From NCBI GenBank assembly GCA_000431975.1, contig HF988434.1:1-36371 (forward strand): a DNA stretch of 36,371 nucleotides, given 5' to 3'. Shown piece by piece: positions 9,826 through 19,748 of this stretch. Positions within the stretch are counted from its first letter, which is position 1; every line of letters starts with the position of its first letter. This DNA comes from Prevotella sp. CAG:924 (GTDB lineage: Bacteria; Bacteroidota; Bacteroidia; Bacteroidales; Bacteroidaceae). The translations under genes and the position numbers were made by a program. The notes below the pieces were generated by a model. That model was not told the DNA's origin, did no database searches, and saw only the letters and a program-made list of their open reading frames with translations.

Positions 9826-12183
9826 TTATTCGAGAATCAACTTATCCTTCAACAGGATACGATCTGAGCTACTGCCGACCATTATCTCAACGGCACCCGG
9901 TTCTATATTCCAGCTCATCTTCTCACCGACAAACTTAAAGTCATCGGGTTGCAGGACAAAACTTACATGTCGCGTTTCTCCTTTCGGCACCGACACACGG
10001 CAAAAGCGCTTGAGTTGCATCACGGGTTGTGCCACAGAAGCTACCTCATCATGAATGTAGAGTTGTGCCACCTCATCTCCATCGCGCTCACCACTGTTGG
10101 TAATATCAAAACTGACGTTATATGTATTTAAGGCCGTCTTTTCAATCTTTAGATCACTATACTTAAACGTTGTATAACTCAGTCCATATCCGAAAGAGAA
10201 CGCCGGTTTGGCACTCATCTCCACATAATCGTGGGGCACGGGAGGGCGGTGATTATAATAGTCGGGCAACATTCCCGTAGAGGTAGGCACCGAGATGGGC
10301 AAGCGACCGGAAGGATTGACGTCGCCGAAAAGTACGTCAGCTATGGCCTGCCCACCCTCTTGTCCGGGATAATAGGCTGTTAAAAGGGCATCTGCATTGT
10401 CCTTGGCCCAATTCATCTCCAACGGACGTCCTTCAATATATACGACGACCAATGGCTTACCCGTCGCCTTCAAGGCTTTCAGGAGCTTCATCTGATCACC
10501 CAAGAGTCCTAAGGTGCAACGATCAAAACCTTCACCACTGTCCATATCGCTCAAGGAAGCAGCGTCTGTCTCGGCAGCACCCGTTTCCTTATAATTCGTT
10601 TTAAAATCACGTGCACTCGATCCGCCGACAGCCACAATGACCACATCGGAAGCCTGTGCCGCCTCCACGGCACTCTCTATGTCAGTAGCTGTGGTATCAC
10701 GGATAGCACATCCTTTAGCATAACGGATGTTCTCCGCCTTCACCTTACTACGCACTCCCATGAGGATCGTCTTCACATTACCGTCAGGCTGAGGTGCGGT
10801 ATAGTCGCCAAGGAGATTGTAAACATTATCTGCATTGGGACCCACAACCGCTACCTTCATATCCTTGCTCAGAGGAAGGATGGCATGATCGTTCTTCAAC
10901 AAGGTGACTAAAGACTGTGCAGCCTTTAAAGCGACAGCCCTATCAGCAGCATCATTGACCGTTTTGGCCGCCTTGGGATCGACATAGGGATGATCAAAGA
11001 GCCCCATCTCGAACTTCTTAGCCAGCACACGGGCACATGCCGAGTCGATGACAGCCTCATCCAGTTTGCCCGTCTTCACTGCATTCACCAACGTGGCATA
11101 AGCCTTGCCACCCAGATCGACATCCACACCGGCCTTGATAGCGGCAATGGCCGCATCTTCAAGAGACGCCACCGTGCAGTGCGTACCATAAATACCATCA
11201 ATGCTATAAAGATCAGACACCACAAAGCCTCCGAACTTCCAATCCTTGCGAAGCAGATCCGTAAGGAGCCACTTATTAGACGTAGAAGGCACACCGTCAA
11301 GAGAGTTGTATGATGTCATCACGGAGAGGGCCCCGCTATTGATAGCCTGCTTAAACGGAGGCAGGAAATTTTGCAGCAGATCACGCTCTGTGATCACACT
11401 CTGCCCACCATTTTGTCCTCCCTCGGTCGTTCCATAACCGATGAAATGCTTCAGCGTAGCAAGTGTCGCGTCCGGCCGTGTAATGTCGCCCTTGCTGAGT
11501 CCTCTACATAACGCCGCACCCATAACTCCCATCAATACAGGATCCTCACCCATCGACTCTTCTACACGTGACCATCGTGGATCACGGCTGAGGTCAAGTA
11601 CCGGACCATAACTGATATGAGCACCTTGCAGGCGTATCTGTCGGGCCTCCACCTTACCCACTTCCTCAGCAAGAGCAGGATCCCATGTGGCAGCCATTCC
11701 TAATCCCGTAGGAAAGACGGTCGCCCCGATAGCCATATGGCCATGAGGTGCTTCCTCTGCCAAGAAAAGAGGTATGCCAAGACGTGTATGCTCCTTCACA
11801 TATTTCTGAAGCGCATTGCCGGCCTTAGCTGCCAATACCGGATTAAGACCATTCTCAAGAGATTTTTGTGTCCAAGGATCGGCACGGTAGGTAGCCCAAA
11901 GCATACCTATATTACCATTGGCTATATCCTGCTTGAACGATTCTGAAGGTATGACCTTATTACCTTCGATCTGATAATAATTCCAAGCAAGAGTACAACG
12001 AAGCTGTCCGACCTTCTCTTCCAACGTCATACGCTGAAGAAGATCGGCCACACGTTGAGAGGTGCTAAGTTTAGTATCTTGATAAGGGAACTTCTTTTGA
12101 GCATATACTGTCACCGCAAAGGCAACCAATATTATGCAAAGAACATTTCTCCTTACAGTGTCGTGGAGATTGTGTGAGCACAT
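9826..12183 (-). CDS. Glycoside hydrolase family 3 (beta-glucosidase type)
   Basis: This 785-residue enzyme is predicted to release terminal beta-linked sugars (glucose most often, xylose in some members). A signal peptide with hydrophobic core LCIILVAFAVTVYA sits near residues 14-28. The GH3 barrel domain contains the substrate-contact motif KHFIGYG and the nucleophile D324 in FVVSDLYS. The second alpha/beta sandwich domain follows (with VAVVGPNADN), then a C-terminal fibronectin-III-like domain (about 690-780), the standard three-domain form. It is the first gene of the locus and sits behind a probable promoter. The signal peptide supports periplasmic action. Specificity between beta-glucosidase and beta-xylosidase cannot be settled by eye. 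Confidence 0.93.
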   Translation of the reverse strand: MCSHNLHDTVRRNVLCIILVAFAVTVYAQKKFPYQDTKLSTSQRVADLLQRMTLEEKVGQLRCTLAWNYYQIEGNKVIPSESFKQDIANGNIGMLWATYRADPWTQKSLENGLNPVLAAKAGNALQKYVKEHTRLGIPLFLAEEAPHGHMAIGATVFPTGLGMAATWDPALAEEVGKVEARQIRLQGAHISYGPVLDLSRDPRWSRVEESMGEDPVLMGVMGAALCRGLSKGDITRPDATLATLKHFIGYGTTEGGQNGGQSVITERDLLQNFLPPFKQAINSGALSVMTSYNSLDGVPSTSNKWLLTDLLRKDWKFGGFVVSDLYSIDGIYGTHCTVASLEDAAIAAIKAGVDVDLGGKAYATLVNAVKTGKLDEAVIDSACARVLAKKFEMGLFDHPYVDPKAAKTVNDAADRAVALKAAQSLVTLLKNDHAILPLSKDMKVAVVGPNADNVYNLLGDYTAPQPDGNVKTILMGVRSKVKAENIRYAKGCAIRDTTATDIESAVEAAQASDVVIVAVGGSSARDFKTNYKETGAAETDAASLSDMDSGEGFDRCTLGLLGDQMKLLKALKATGKPLVVVYIEGRPLEMNWAKDNADALLTAYYPGQEGGQAIADVLFGDVNPSGRLPISVPTSTGMLPDYYNHRPPVPHDYVEMSAKPAFSFGYGLSYTTFKYSDLKIEKTALNTYNVSFDITNSGERDGDEVAQLYIHDEVASVAQPVMQLKRFCRVSVPKGETRHVSFVLQPDDFKFVGEKMSWNIEPGAVEIMVGSSSDRILLKDKLILE

Positions 12184-12291
12184 GAGGACTATTCGTCTAT
12201 TGGTTTTAAGAACATTCTAAAATTACGAGATTATTACCATTTTTAAAGAAGTGATATCACCGCTCAAATCTGAAATACTCGTTTTCTGATG

Positions 12292-12322
12292 CAAATATAG
12301 ATAAAGATTTCATAACTTGAAA
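12292..12322 (-). promoter_or_regulatory. Probable promoter of the GH3-susC-susD operon
   Basis: On the minus strand TATATTTG (12299-12292) is an exact -7 match, with TTTC (12322-12319) 19 nt upstream as a three-out-of-four -33 match. Just upstream is an inverted repeat ACCAAT/ATTGGT around 12330-12347 that could be an operator. The leader to the GH3 start would be about 100 nt. Confidence 0.55.
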
Positions 12323-13157
12323 ATTTTAGACCAATTATTTCATTGGTTTAACTATTTAAGTATTGTCATATTACACTCTTTTGTCTTTTAATTCCTTCCT
12401 CCTCCTTATCCGTATGATGAATAAATATACCTATAATATCTATTTTTTTCTATATCCCGTCATACAAGATCCGATAAGTCCTCCGTATTTTATCGTCCGT
12501 CTCAGTACTTACGCAACCCCGCCTCACATTCTCTGCAGAACAACGATTTTCTCTGTCTCTTAAAACCTCACTTCACTAGTATTTAAAGTGTTCCCCTACA
12601 CTTTACAAGCACTAAGACGAAGTATATTCACCTTCACTTTCTTCTCTCTACTATAAAATTAAAAAGACATATTACATATCCCGTCCCATCGAGGAAATTA
12701 CAAATCTTTTATCTTTCGCCTTATTAAAAATATATATTATTAAAAATTATTCCTTAAAAGTTGGCTTTTAAAACACATCTTAGTTATATTCACAATTGTG
12801 TAATAGGCAAAAAAGTATCTATTATTCTTAATACTTAAAAAATATATTACAATTCATCTCCGATACAATGAATATGAATTCATTATAAACTTGTCTTGAC
12901 TCCATTTCCTCATTAAGAGATATGAACCTGATAAGACTAAATGAATTGATACAGTTTAGACAAAATCAGAATCTTGAAAGCAACTTGTCTTCCTCGCCAC
13001 ATATATACAAGCGATTTCAAGAAACAAGCGAATAAGAAGACCTATGCTTTTACACCTAAATAACTCTTGTAGCTTCTATACTCTCAAAAGACTATAGCAG
13101 CAAAAAGCCTAATTCTTAAAAATCAATTGAATCTCTCCCTTCAAACCGGATACAGAT
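12323..13157. other. A+T-rich gene-free spacer
   Basis: No convincing gene lies here. Points of structure are a perfect 10-bp palindrome CACAATTGTG (12791-12800) and a 7-bp hairpin TTAAAAG/CTTTTAA with a TTGG loop (12754-12771). Either could be a protein-binding site for the locus on the left; I see no direct evidence of function. Confidence 0.4.
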
Positions 13158-13218
13158 AGAATGACATCAGATTTTTCCACCTGTGATACCAACAGATTGC
13201 ATCCTCTGATGTCATTCT
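13158..13218 (-). terminator. Long hairpin after nadE
   Basis: A perfect 14-bp stem (13158-13171 with 13205-13218, core ATGACATCAG) encloses a 33-nt loop. It starts 18 nt after the nadE stop codon and would end the long minus-strand gene run. The U tract is poor, so it may be a factor-dependent end or an mRNA-protecting hairpin. Confidence 0.6.
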
Positions 13219-13235
13219 TCCATCTCCAATTCTAT

Positions 13236-15326
13236 TTAGCAAGCTTCTTCCTGTTGGCCCTCCATTTCTTTGATTTCTCTGATCCACAAAGTCTGAACAG
13301 CATCAGAAGGCATACGCCAATCACCACGGGGGGATAGGCTGACAGAGCCCACCTTCGGTCCGTCGGGAAGACAACTACGTTTGAACTGCTGTGCAAAGAA
13401 ACGCCAACAGAACGTACGGAGCCAGTGCAATATCGTCTGATCATCATAGTTGGCATAGGGGCGACGCTCATCCGTGTACTGCATTTCCACAGCAGCCTTA
13501 CTTCCCTTTGTATGGTCTGCAACAGCATCTCGATGATCCATATTCTCATCGCCTACAGTCTCTGCTATCGTACGATTGGCTGGTATCTGTTGGAAAGCGC
13601 GCTGAGCCAGCAAGAATATCTTTCGCGGTGAGAAGCCATGGCGCAGGAAATAATACAAGAAGAAGTCGTGCAACTCATAAGGCCCTACGAGGTCCTCGGT
13701 TTTCTGCTTAATGTTGCCTTGTTCATCAGCAGGAATCAGCTCCGGCGATATTGGCGTATCAATAACATCATAAAGAATAGCCGAAGTCTCTTCCGTGAGT
13801 GACGTTTCAGCCACATAACGGACCAGATAACGGATGAGAGTCTTGGGAATGGAGCAGTTCACACCATACATAGACATATGATCACCATTATAAGTAGCCC
13901 AGCCAAGAGCCAGCTCGCTAAGGTCCCCCGTACCGATAACCATTCCTCCAAGACGATTGGCAAGATCCATAAGTATCTGCGTACGCTCGCGCGCCTGACC
14001 ATTCTCGTATGTAACATCATGGGCAGCCGGATCCTGACCGATATCTTCAAAATGCTGAAGGACACTCTTGGCAATCGGCACCTCCCGGATGCTTATTCCC
14101 AATGCTTCCATCAAATGCATGGCATTCTGATAAGTACGGTCCGTCGTACCAAAACCAGGCATTGTCACACCCATAATACCCTTACGGTTGAGACCGAGCT
14201 TATCGAATGTCTTCACACAGACTAACAGAGCGAGCGTAGAATCGAGACCACCACTGATCCCTATGACGACCGTCTTCGAATGGGTGTGAGCGATGCGTTT
14301 AGCCAGTCCCATGACCTGGATAGAGAAGATCTCCTCACAGCTGGCACTCATATCATCCGTTGTCGGGATGAAAGGATGCGGATCGATCCTCCGCTCCAAT
14401 TTAAAGTCACGTTGGCGTACCGTTAACGGATCGATGATACTCACATTCTCATCAGCCATTCGCCGTTGAGCATTGACAAACGTAGTATTGGCTCGTCGGT
14501 CGGAGCGCAGACTCTCATAGTCGATTTGCACGGTGAGCATCTGTGAGACGATGCTGAAACGATCGCCCTCTGCAAGGAGGCGCCCATTTTCATAGATTAA
14601 TGCATTACCACCATAGACCACATCCTGCGTGCTCTCACCGAAGCCGGCAGACGCATAGACATATCCCGTCATCGTACGGGCACTCTGCTGGGCTAACAGA
14701 CTCTTCAGATAATTATGCTTACCTATCAGCTCATCGCTGGCAGAAAGGTTGAAGATAACATCTGCACCGGCCAATGCCAAATGGTTGCTCGGCGGAGTGG
14801 GAGCCCACACATCCTCACATATCTCTACGCCAAAACGTGCTCCGCCACAAGTACAGAAAATCTGAGGTGAAGGGGTGACCACTACCTTCTGACCGGCATA
14901 ATGTATCGTTGTTGCCTTCAAATCTTGCGAAGATGCGAACCATCGCTTCTCATAGAACTCGCTATAATTAGGCAGGTAAGTCTTCGGCACAATGCCAAGG
15001 ATGCGGCCTTGCTGAACTACGACAGCACAATTGAGCAACAGATCGCCAACGGGCACAGGCGCACCGATAATGGTAATGATATCAAGCTGACGAGTGAAAT
15101 CGATCAATTGCATCACTCCCGTCTCAGCAGCATCGAGGAGGAGCTGCTGACGGAAGAGATCCTGACAGGTATATCCCGTCACACTCAGTTCCGGGAAGAC
15201 TATCACCTCAACGCCTTTCCCTTCTGCTTGTGCCACAAGCTCTTCTATCTGGCTGATATTGTAAATGCAGTCGGCCACACGTACAAGAGGTACCGCCGAC
15301 GCCACCTTTATAAAACCGTAGTTCAT
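13236..15326 (-). CDS. nadE: Glutamine-dependent NAD+ synthetase
   Basis: This 696-residue enzyme makes NAD+ from deamido-NAD+, ATP and glutamine in the last step of NAD biosynthesis. The N-terminal nitrilase-type glutaminase domain carries the catalytic triad E46 (in FPELSVTGY), K115 (in PKTYLPNYSEF) and C170 (in VEICEDVW). The C-terminal synthetase domain carries the ATP-pyrophosphatase loop SGGLDS at 358-363. Length and domain order are those of the two-domain, glutamine-using type. The start ATG is followed at once by a conserved-looking NYGFIKVASA segment. It is the last gene of the minus-strand run and is followed by a hairpin. Confidence 0.96.
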   Translation of the reverse strand: MNYGFIKVASAVPLVRVADCIYNISQIEELVAQAEGKGVEVIVFPELSVTGYTCQDLFRQQLLLDAAETGVMQLIDFTRQLDIITIIGAPVPVGDLLLNCAVVVQQGRILGIVPKTYLPNYSEFYEKRWFASSQDLKATTIHYAGQKVVVTPSPQIFCTCGGARFGVEICEDVWAPTPPSNHLALAGADVIFNLSASDELIGKHNYLKSLLAQQSARTMTGYVYASAGFGESTQDVVYGGNALIYENGRLLAEGDRFSIVSQMLTVQIDYESLRSDRRANTTFVNAQRRMADENVSIIDPLTVRQRDFKLERRIDPHPFIPTTDDMSASCEEIFSIQVMGLAKRIAHTHSKTVVIGISGGLDSTLALLVCVKTFDKLGLNRKGIMGVTMPGFGTTDRTYQNAMHLMEALGISIREVPIAKSVLQHFEDIGQDPAAHDVTYENGQARERTQILMDLANRLGGMVIGTGDLSELALGWATYNGDHMSMYGVNCSIPKTLIRYLVRYVAETSLTEETSAILYDVIDTPISPELIPADEQGNIKQKTEDLVGPYELHDFFLYYFLRHGFSPRKIFLLAQRAFQQIPANRTIAETVGDENMDHRDAVADHTKGSKAAVEMQYTDERRPYANYDDQTILHWLRTFCWRFFAQQFKRSCLPDGPKVGSVSLSPRGDWRMPSDAVQTLWIREIKEMEGQQEEAC

Positions 15327-15415
15327 TTTTATTCAATTTAATATGCAACAGGCAGTAACGGCGTTCCGTGTGCATTAACCATCATGCATTACGTAACGTT
15401 GCTATCCGCCTTCAA

Positions 15416-16687
15416 TCACTTGATGGTCACCTGAGTGGCGCCGTATCCATACTCCTGGAAAGATGCATCCTGATAGGGATAATTCTTATACTTATAACGC
15501 AACTCATTGATGAGTGCCTTGCGGAGTACACCCTGACCCTTACCATGGATGAAGATCAACTTCTGGCCCTTCTTCTTCGCATAATGAGCTAATGTTTCGT
15601 GGAACACATTAAGTTGGTAGTCAAGAATGGCAGCTGGGGTCATGCCAGTCGTTGTGTCAAGTAGTTGGTCGATATGAAGGTCGACAACGACAGCATCATC
15701 CAATCCACGATAATGTCCCCGTGGCGATGCACTATGTCCCCCCTTGCGCTGATCTGGCGTATAACGTGTGACAAGCTCACTACGTGCGTTCATCGTGCCT
15801 TTCACTGCAGTGTCTAGAGATGACGACTCTATCTGAGTATGACGGGCCGACCGCGAACCGTTCTCCTCACGCACAGCATCCGCACTTTTATACATCTCAT
15901 GCTTCAGCGTCTTGGCATCAATAACAAGAGGACGCACAGGAACATCATTTTCCACAATGGTATAAAGCAGAACGGGATGCTCAAAGAAATCGGTATCCTC
16001 AAAAGTATGAATCTTGAAAAACTTCACTGGATCGATACGAAGCGTCACGTCAACAGCCGGCTTACGTGTAAAAGGCTGGTCACGCTTGAACGCTATGAGC
16101 TGAACACCCAGACGATCGAGAGAGTTAATGTCCTGCCGGCCTATCTCACGAAGAAACAACTTCGTGTTTGGTTCTACCATATCTTCGTGCCACACCGTAC
16201 AGCTATTGCCTTCAGTAGAAAGGATCACAAAGCGCATGAAATAATTCGAGTCATTAACGAAATAAACCTCAAAGTTAGGTTCGGTGATCTGCTTGTCATC
16301 CATGGGAGAGAAAGCGAGATAAGCTGAAAGCTGATTGCCTCCCTTACGTTCCTCTATTTTTTTCTTATAAGTCACCTCCTTACTGAGATCCACCTCGTCT
16401 GGCACAGAAAGATCAACTTCTTCTTCCTGTCCTTCCTGCATCAACTGCTTGATAGAACGGGTATCTCCACCAATAGCCGCCTCATGGGGCTGCTGTTTCT
16501 CCCCCTTCTTGGATATCACATGCGAAGTGGAATAATCCTCTTCGCCTATCACAACCACCTCATTGATAGGTGTAGGAATCTCAAAACCATCCTCGTCCTC
16601 AACGAGCACAATATTATTTCCCTTGAAACCAGCTACCTTACCACCGCCGACTTCAGAAAGGAATCTTACTTTATCTCCAATTTTCAT
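15416..16687 (-). CDS. DUF2027 and Smr domain protein
   Basis: This 423-residue cytoplasmic protein has an N-terminal DUF2027 region (MKIGDKVRFLSEVGGG and following), a middle beta-rich part, and a C-terminal Smr domain (about 330-423) with the signature DLHID and HGKGQGVLR. Smr domains bind or nick nucleic acids and occur in MutS2; here there is no MutS part. The combination is typical of Bacteroidetes, and its role is not established. It lies between queA and nadE in one direction with gaps of 130 and 89 nt. Confidence 0.88.
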   Translation of the reverse strand: MKIGDKVRFLSEVGGGKVAGFKGNNIVLVEDEDGFEIPTPINEVVVIGEEDYSTSHVISKKGEKQQPHEAAIGGDTRSIKQLMQEGQEEEVDLSVPDEVDLSKEVTYKKKIEERKGGNQLSAYLAFSPMDDKQITEPNFEVYFVNDSNYFMRFVILSTEGNSCTVWHEDMVEPNTKLFLREIGRQDINSLDRLGVQLIAFKRDQPFTRKPAVDVTLRIDPVKFFKIHTFEDTDFFEHPVLLYTIVENDVPVRPLVIDAKTLKHEMYKSADAVREENGSRSARHTQIESSSLDTAVKGTMNARSELVTRYTPDQRKGGHSASPRGHYRGLDDAVVVDLHIDQLLDTTTGMTPAAILDYQLNVFHETLAHYAKKKGQKLIFIHGKGQGVLRKALINELRYKYKNYPYQDASFQEYGYGATQVTIK

Positions 16688-16817
16688 AAATCAATGACTG
16701 ATAGTATTATTAATACGCAACTCCTTTGTTGTTGTCATATACCTCCCCGGCAACACTGCATTTGGATTTTCACACCATCCGCCTGCCAAAAGGCGCTCTT
16801 GAGAATATTCTTTTTTA

Positions 16818-18089
16818 TCAGGGCTCCAGTAAAGAAGAGTCACCATAGCTAAGGAAACGGAAATCGTGAGCGAGAGCATAGTCGTACACCTTGCGCCAGT
16901 CACCGTGCAGGAAAGCAGAAACCAGAAGTAAAAGGGTCGACTGCGGCTGATGGAAATTGGTGATCAGCCTCTTCACGATCTTGTAAGTATAACCCGGCGC
17001 AATGATGATCTGCGTGGAAGAGTGCAAAGCCTCAAGGTGATCGCGATCCAGATAGTCAAGCAATGCCTTGACCGATGCCTCGACCGTAACAGGACTGCCA
17101 TCAACCAGTACTAGACCGGCCTCGTCATGCGGCAGGTCGTAAGGCTCCCACTGGCCTACATGCAATTCTTCCTCTGTGGCATCAGGATTCTGAAGCACTT
17201 TCACACCCATATAATAGAGACTCTCCAAAGTGCGCACACTGGTTGTACCTACGGCAATCGCCTCACAATGATGCTCTAAGAGGTGCTCAAATGTATGACG
17301 ATGTACGACAATATACTCTGTGTGCATATTGTGGCCCTCTATCTCCTCTGTCTTCACCGGCTTGAATGTACCGGCTCCTACGTGAAGGGTCACCTCATCA
17401 CGGACAATGCCCTTGGCATCGATGGTCCTTAACACGTCATCAGTGAAATGCAGACCGGCCGTAGGAGCGGCAACACTACCCTTAATCTTCGAATAGACTG
17501 TCTGGTAGGTCGTCTTGTCGCTTTCCTGCGTATCGCGGTTGAGATAAGGCGGAATAGGCAGCTCGCCTACCTGTTCAAGAATGTCGGCAAAATTAATGTC
17601 GGAATGATCCCACTCAAAATCAACCCAGTAGTTCGTACCGCCGCTCTTTTCCGCCGTCTTTGAGCGATCCAGCGTGGCAGTAAGAACGACCTGCTGACCG
17701 CGGATGACAAAATTGCGCTTTAAAGGTCCCTCTTTCCATTTCTTCAGATTACCTACCATGCACAGCCACGCACAATGACCGGTAGTCTGAAACATCTGCT
17801 CGTAATCCATCGGGGCTGCCGGCTCCATGAGAAACACCTCTATAAGTGCTCCGGTCTCCTTACGGAAATGCATACGTGCCTGGATCACACGGGTATTATT
17901 CATCACCATGAGAGCACCTGATGGCAAATAATCGGCAAGGTTATAGAACACATCGTCCGACACCTCACCATGCCTGTAAAGCAACAGTTTGGAATGGTCG
18001 CGCTGCGCCAACGGGAACTTGGCTATACGCTCATCGGGCAATTCGTAATTATAGTCGCTAATGTGTATATGTTTAGTGTCCATAGTCAT
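16818..18089 (-). CDS. queA: S-adenosylmethionine:tRNA ribosyltransferase-isomerase
   Basis: QueA transfers and isomerises the ribosyl part of S-adenosylmethionine onto the preQ1 base in tRNA wobble position 34, giving epoxyqueuosine. The 423-residue product has the family's start region (DYNYELPDERIAKFPLAQRD), the AAPTAGLHFT and LHVGAGTFKPV motifs, and the C-terminal ITNFHQPQSTLLLLVSAF stretch. It is somewhat longer than the roughly 350 residues of the proteobacterial enzyme because of an insertion around the middle, common in Bacteroidetes. Two ATGs lie close together (18089 and 18083) and either could start translation. Confidence 0.96.
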   Translation of the reverse strand: MTMDTKHIHISDYNYELPDERIAKFPLAQRDHSKLLLYRHGEVSDDVFYNLADYLPSGALMVMNNTRVIQARMHFRKETGALIEVFLMEPAAPMDYEQMFQTTGHCAWLCMVGNLKKWKEGPLKRNFVIRGQQVVLTATLDRSKTAEKSGGTNYWVDFEWDHSDINFADILEQVGELPIPPYLNRDTQESDKTTYQTVYSKIKGSVAAPTAGLHFTDDVLRTIDAKGIVRDEVTLHVGAGTFKPVKTEEIEGHNMHTEYIVVHRHTFEHLLEHHCEAIAVGTTSVRTLESLYYMGVKVLQNPDATEEELHVGQWEPYDLPHDEAGLVLVDGSPVTVEASVKALLDYLDRDHLEALHSSTQIIIAPGYTYKIVKRLITNFHQPQSTLLLLVSAFLHGDWRKVYDYALAHDFRFLSYGDSSLLEP

Positions 18090-18118
18090 AATCTAAAAAT
18101 ACTTCTCTTTTGACTCTC

Positions 18119-18850
18119 TTATTTCATATAAAGCATTCCCGCTGTATGAGCAGCCATAAGCATGACAACAGCGAGAGTAAGGGTGAGAATAGTGGCAACA
18201 ATGTCAATATCTGTTTTTGCATAGCCCGTCGAAGAATATTGGGAAGAGATATAATTGATTTTCTCCGATATCCTATAATAGATACGGTTAAAGAAGAAAA
18301 AAGCCACACTACCGGAGATTACACCCCATACCAGACCCACCACAATATCGGAAGGATAATGCATTCCCAAATGAAGACGCGTCCAGCAATTGATCAGACT
18401 CCAGCATACCAGCATCACAGAAAGGAGCTTGTCGCGTACAAGCCATATGAAGAAAGTTGCAACAGCCATCGTATTAGCCGCATGAGCAGAGAAGAAGCTG
18501 AAGTCTTTCCCCCGATACCCCGCTACGACATCGACCATATATTTGATAATCGGATCGCTCGACGGACGCGGACGTGCTACCAACGGCTTGACGACCAGAT
18601 TGTCAACACCACCGGCTAGGATCAGCGCCAATAATGTACAGCCCATGACAAGCCCCACCTGTTGGATAGTCTCATTATTTTTCATCACAAGAATGAAAAG
18701 GGCTATATACAGCGGTAGCCACGTCCATCCCGCAGTGAGGTACGTGGCCAGCACATCTAACCATAGAGAGTGGCTATCATTGAACCAACTCAATACAGTG
18801 ACGTCCAAAGAAGGCGCCGCAGTCAACGCTATTGTTAATATCGAAGACAT
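18119..18850 (-). CDS. PAP2-family membrane phosphatase
   Basis: This 243-residue integral membrane protein belongs to the type 2 phosphatidic acid phosphatase family. The three motifs are visible: KPLVARPRP, FFSAHAANT and TRLHLGMHYPSD, which hold the histidines and aspartate of the active site. Several hydrophobic helices surround them, and an extra helix near the C terminus (about 215-238) follows a polar stretch. Likely substrates are lipid phosphates or undecaprenyl pyrophosphate; lipid A phosphatase activity is also possible. It follows BatE by about 70 nt with no visible terminator and may belong to the same transcript. Confidence 0.9.
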   Translation of the reverse strand: MSSILTIALTAAPSLDVTVLSWFNDSHSLWLDVLATYLTAGWTWLPLYIALFILVMKNNETIQQVGLVMGCTLLALILAGGVDNLVVKPLVARPRPSSDPIIKYMVDVVAGYRGKDFSFFSAHAANTMAVATFFIWLVRDKLLSVMLVCWSLINCWTRLHLGMHYPSDIVVGLVWGVISGSVAFFFFNRIYYRISEKINYISSQYSSTGYAKTDIDIVATILTLTLAVVMLMAAHTAGMLYMK

Positions 18851-18920
18851 CTTGTTTCGTTTAAAAATTACCAGCTCTGTTTAAGGTTCTTAAAGAATAT
18901 CACAGAAACTGCCGAATGGC

Positions 18921-19748
18921 TCAGATCTCCTCCAAAGCCCGGGGATTCATCCATCCGTCCCGCCCGTCAGCCAAATGAATACCAACCCAGCCTTTGATTG
19001 ACCGGTCTGTGATCTCCACGCGGGTTCCCTCATGGAGCACAAAAGCATCGCTGCTGTTGGCTACCGGCGTCTTTTTCACATTCACCGAAGAAGCCATGAC
19101 TATGGCTCCCGCACTATGCTCAAAGGTTTGCTTCTGCTGATAGGCGAACAGATTGGCCGCAAGGAAAACGACCAACAAGACTATTGCCGAGAAGAAGGCT
19201 ACCTTGCGTCTGAGCAACGATGAAGAGAAAAGATAGACCAATACCAATATCAAAGCCAGAAAAATAGCTACCAAAGCGGTCTTCGCCCATTGATCTACTC
19301 CTGTAAAATTCACGAGGCCACGATACCACGTGACAAAGAACATCTCACTTTCAGGCGTGATCTTATCAATGGTCTTCGAACGGGCAAACTGGAGATTGAA
19401 ACGGATATCGTCATCACCCGGCGCCAATTCGTAGGCACGCTCATAACAGAGGATTGCCTGTGCAAGAGAGTCTGTACGATAATAGGCGTTACCTAGATTA
19501 TAATACAGATCTGCCGATACGCCTTTTTTTAAGAGAGAGCGATAATCGGCGATAGCTACCTGATAGTTGCCTCGCTGATATGCCTGATCGCCGTTCGCCT
19601 TTGTCGCAGCAGTAGCGACATAGGGCAACAAGGCCAGCACAAGCAGCAAGAGTACGGTCCATGGACAGGAAGCTACAAGACTCTTGCATATCATACGGAC
19701 TCTGAAATAAACAGAATCGTGCAGTTTAATGATAATATGGCTTGTCAT
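18921..19748 (-). CDS. batE: BatE: TPR and SH3 domain membrane protein
   Basis: This 275-residue protein has an N-terminal hydrophobic signal or anchor (about 28-48), TPR repeats (about 50-125, with YYNLGNAYYRTDSLAQAI), two membrane helices (about 155-175 and 182-205) and a C-terminal SH3-like domain (about 215-275, with KGWVGIHLADGRDGWM). This is the BatE layout. Its ATG overlaps the BatD stop in ATGA, so the two are translationally coupled. Residue M19 is an alternative start closer to the hydrophobic segment. The Bat proteins are linked to oxidative or envelope stress tolerance in Bacteroides; the molecular role of BatE is not known. Confidence 0.9.
   Translation of the reverse strand: MTSHIIIKLHDSVYFRVRMICKSLVASCPWTVLLLLVLALLPYVATAATKANGDQAYQRGNYQVAIADYRSLLKKGVSADLYYNLGNAYYRTDSLAQAILCYERAYELAPGDDDIRFNLQFARSKTIDKITPESEMFFVTWYRGLVNFTGVDQWAKTALVAIFLALILVLVYLFSSSLLRRKVAFFSAIVLLVVFLAANLFAYQQKQTFEHSAGAIVMASSVNVKKTPVANSSDAFVLHEGTRVEITDRSIKGWVGIHLADGRDGWMNPRALEEI

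Noticed and set aside
12363..12563. A 66-codon plus-strand frame in the A+T-rich spacer
   Set aside because: The product is a low-information hydrophobic/aromatic string, as expected from A+T-rich DNA, and no promoter precedes it.
16691..16903. A 70-codon minus-strand frame spanning the queA end and the gap before the Smr gene
   Set aside because: It overlaps queA out of frame, and the queA C terminus is normal, so no frameshift needs explaining. No family is recognisable.
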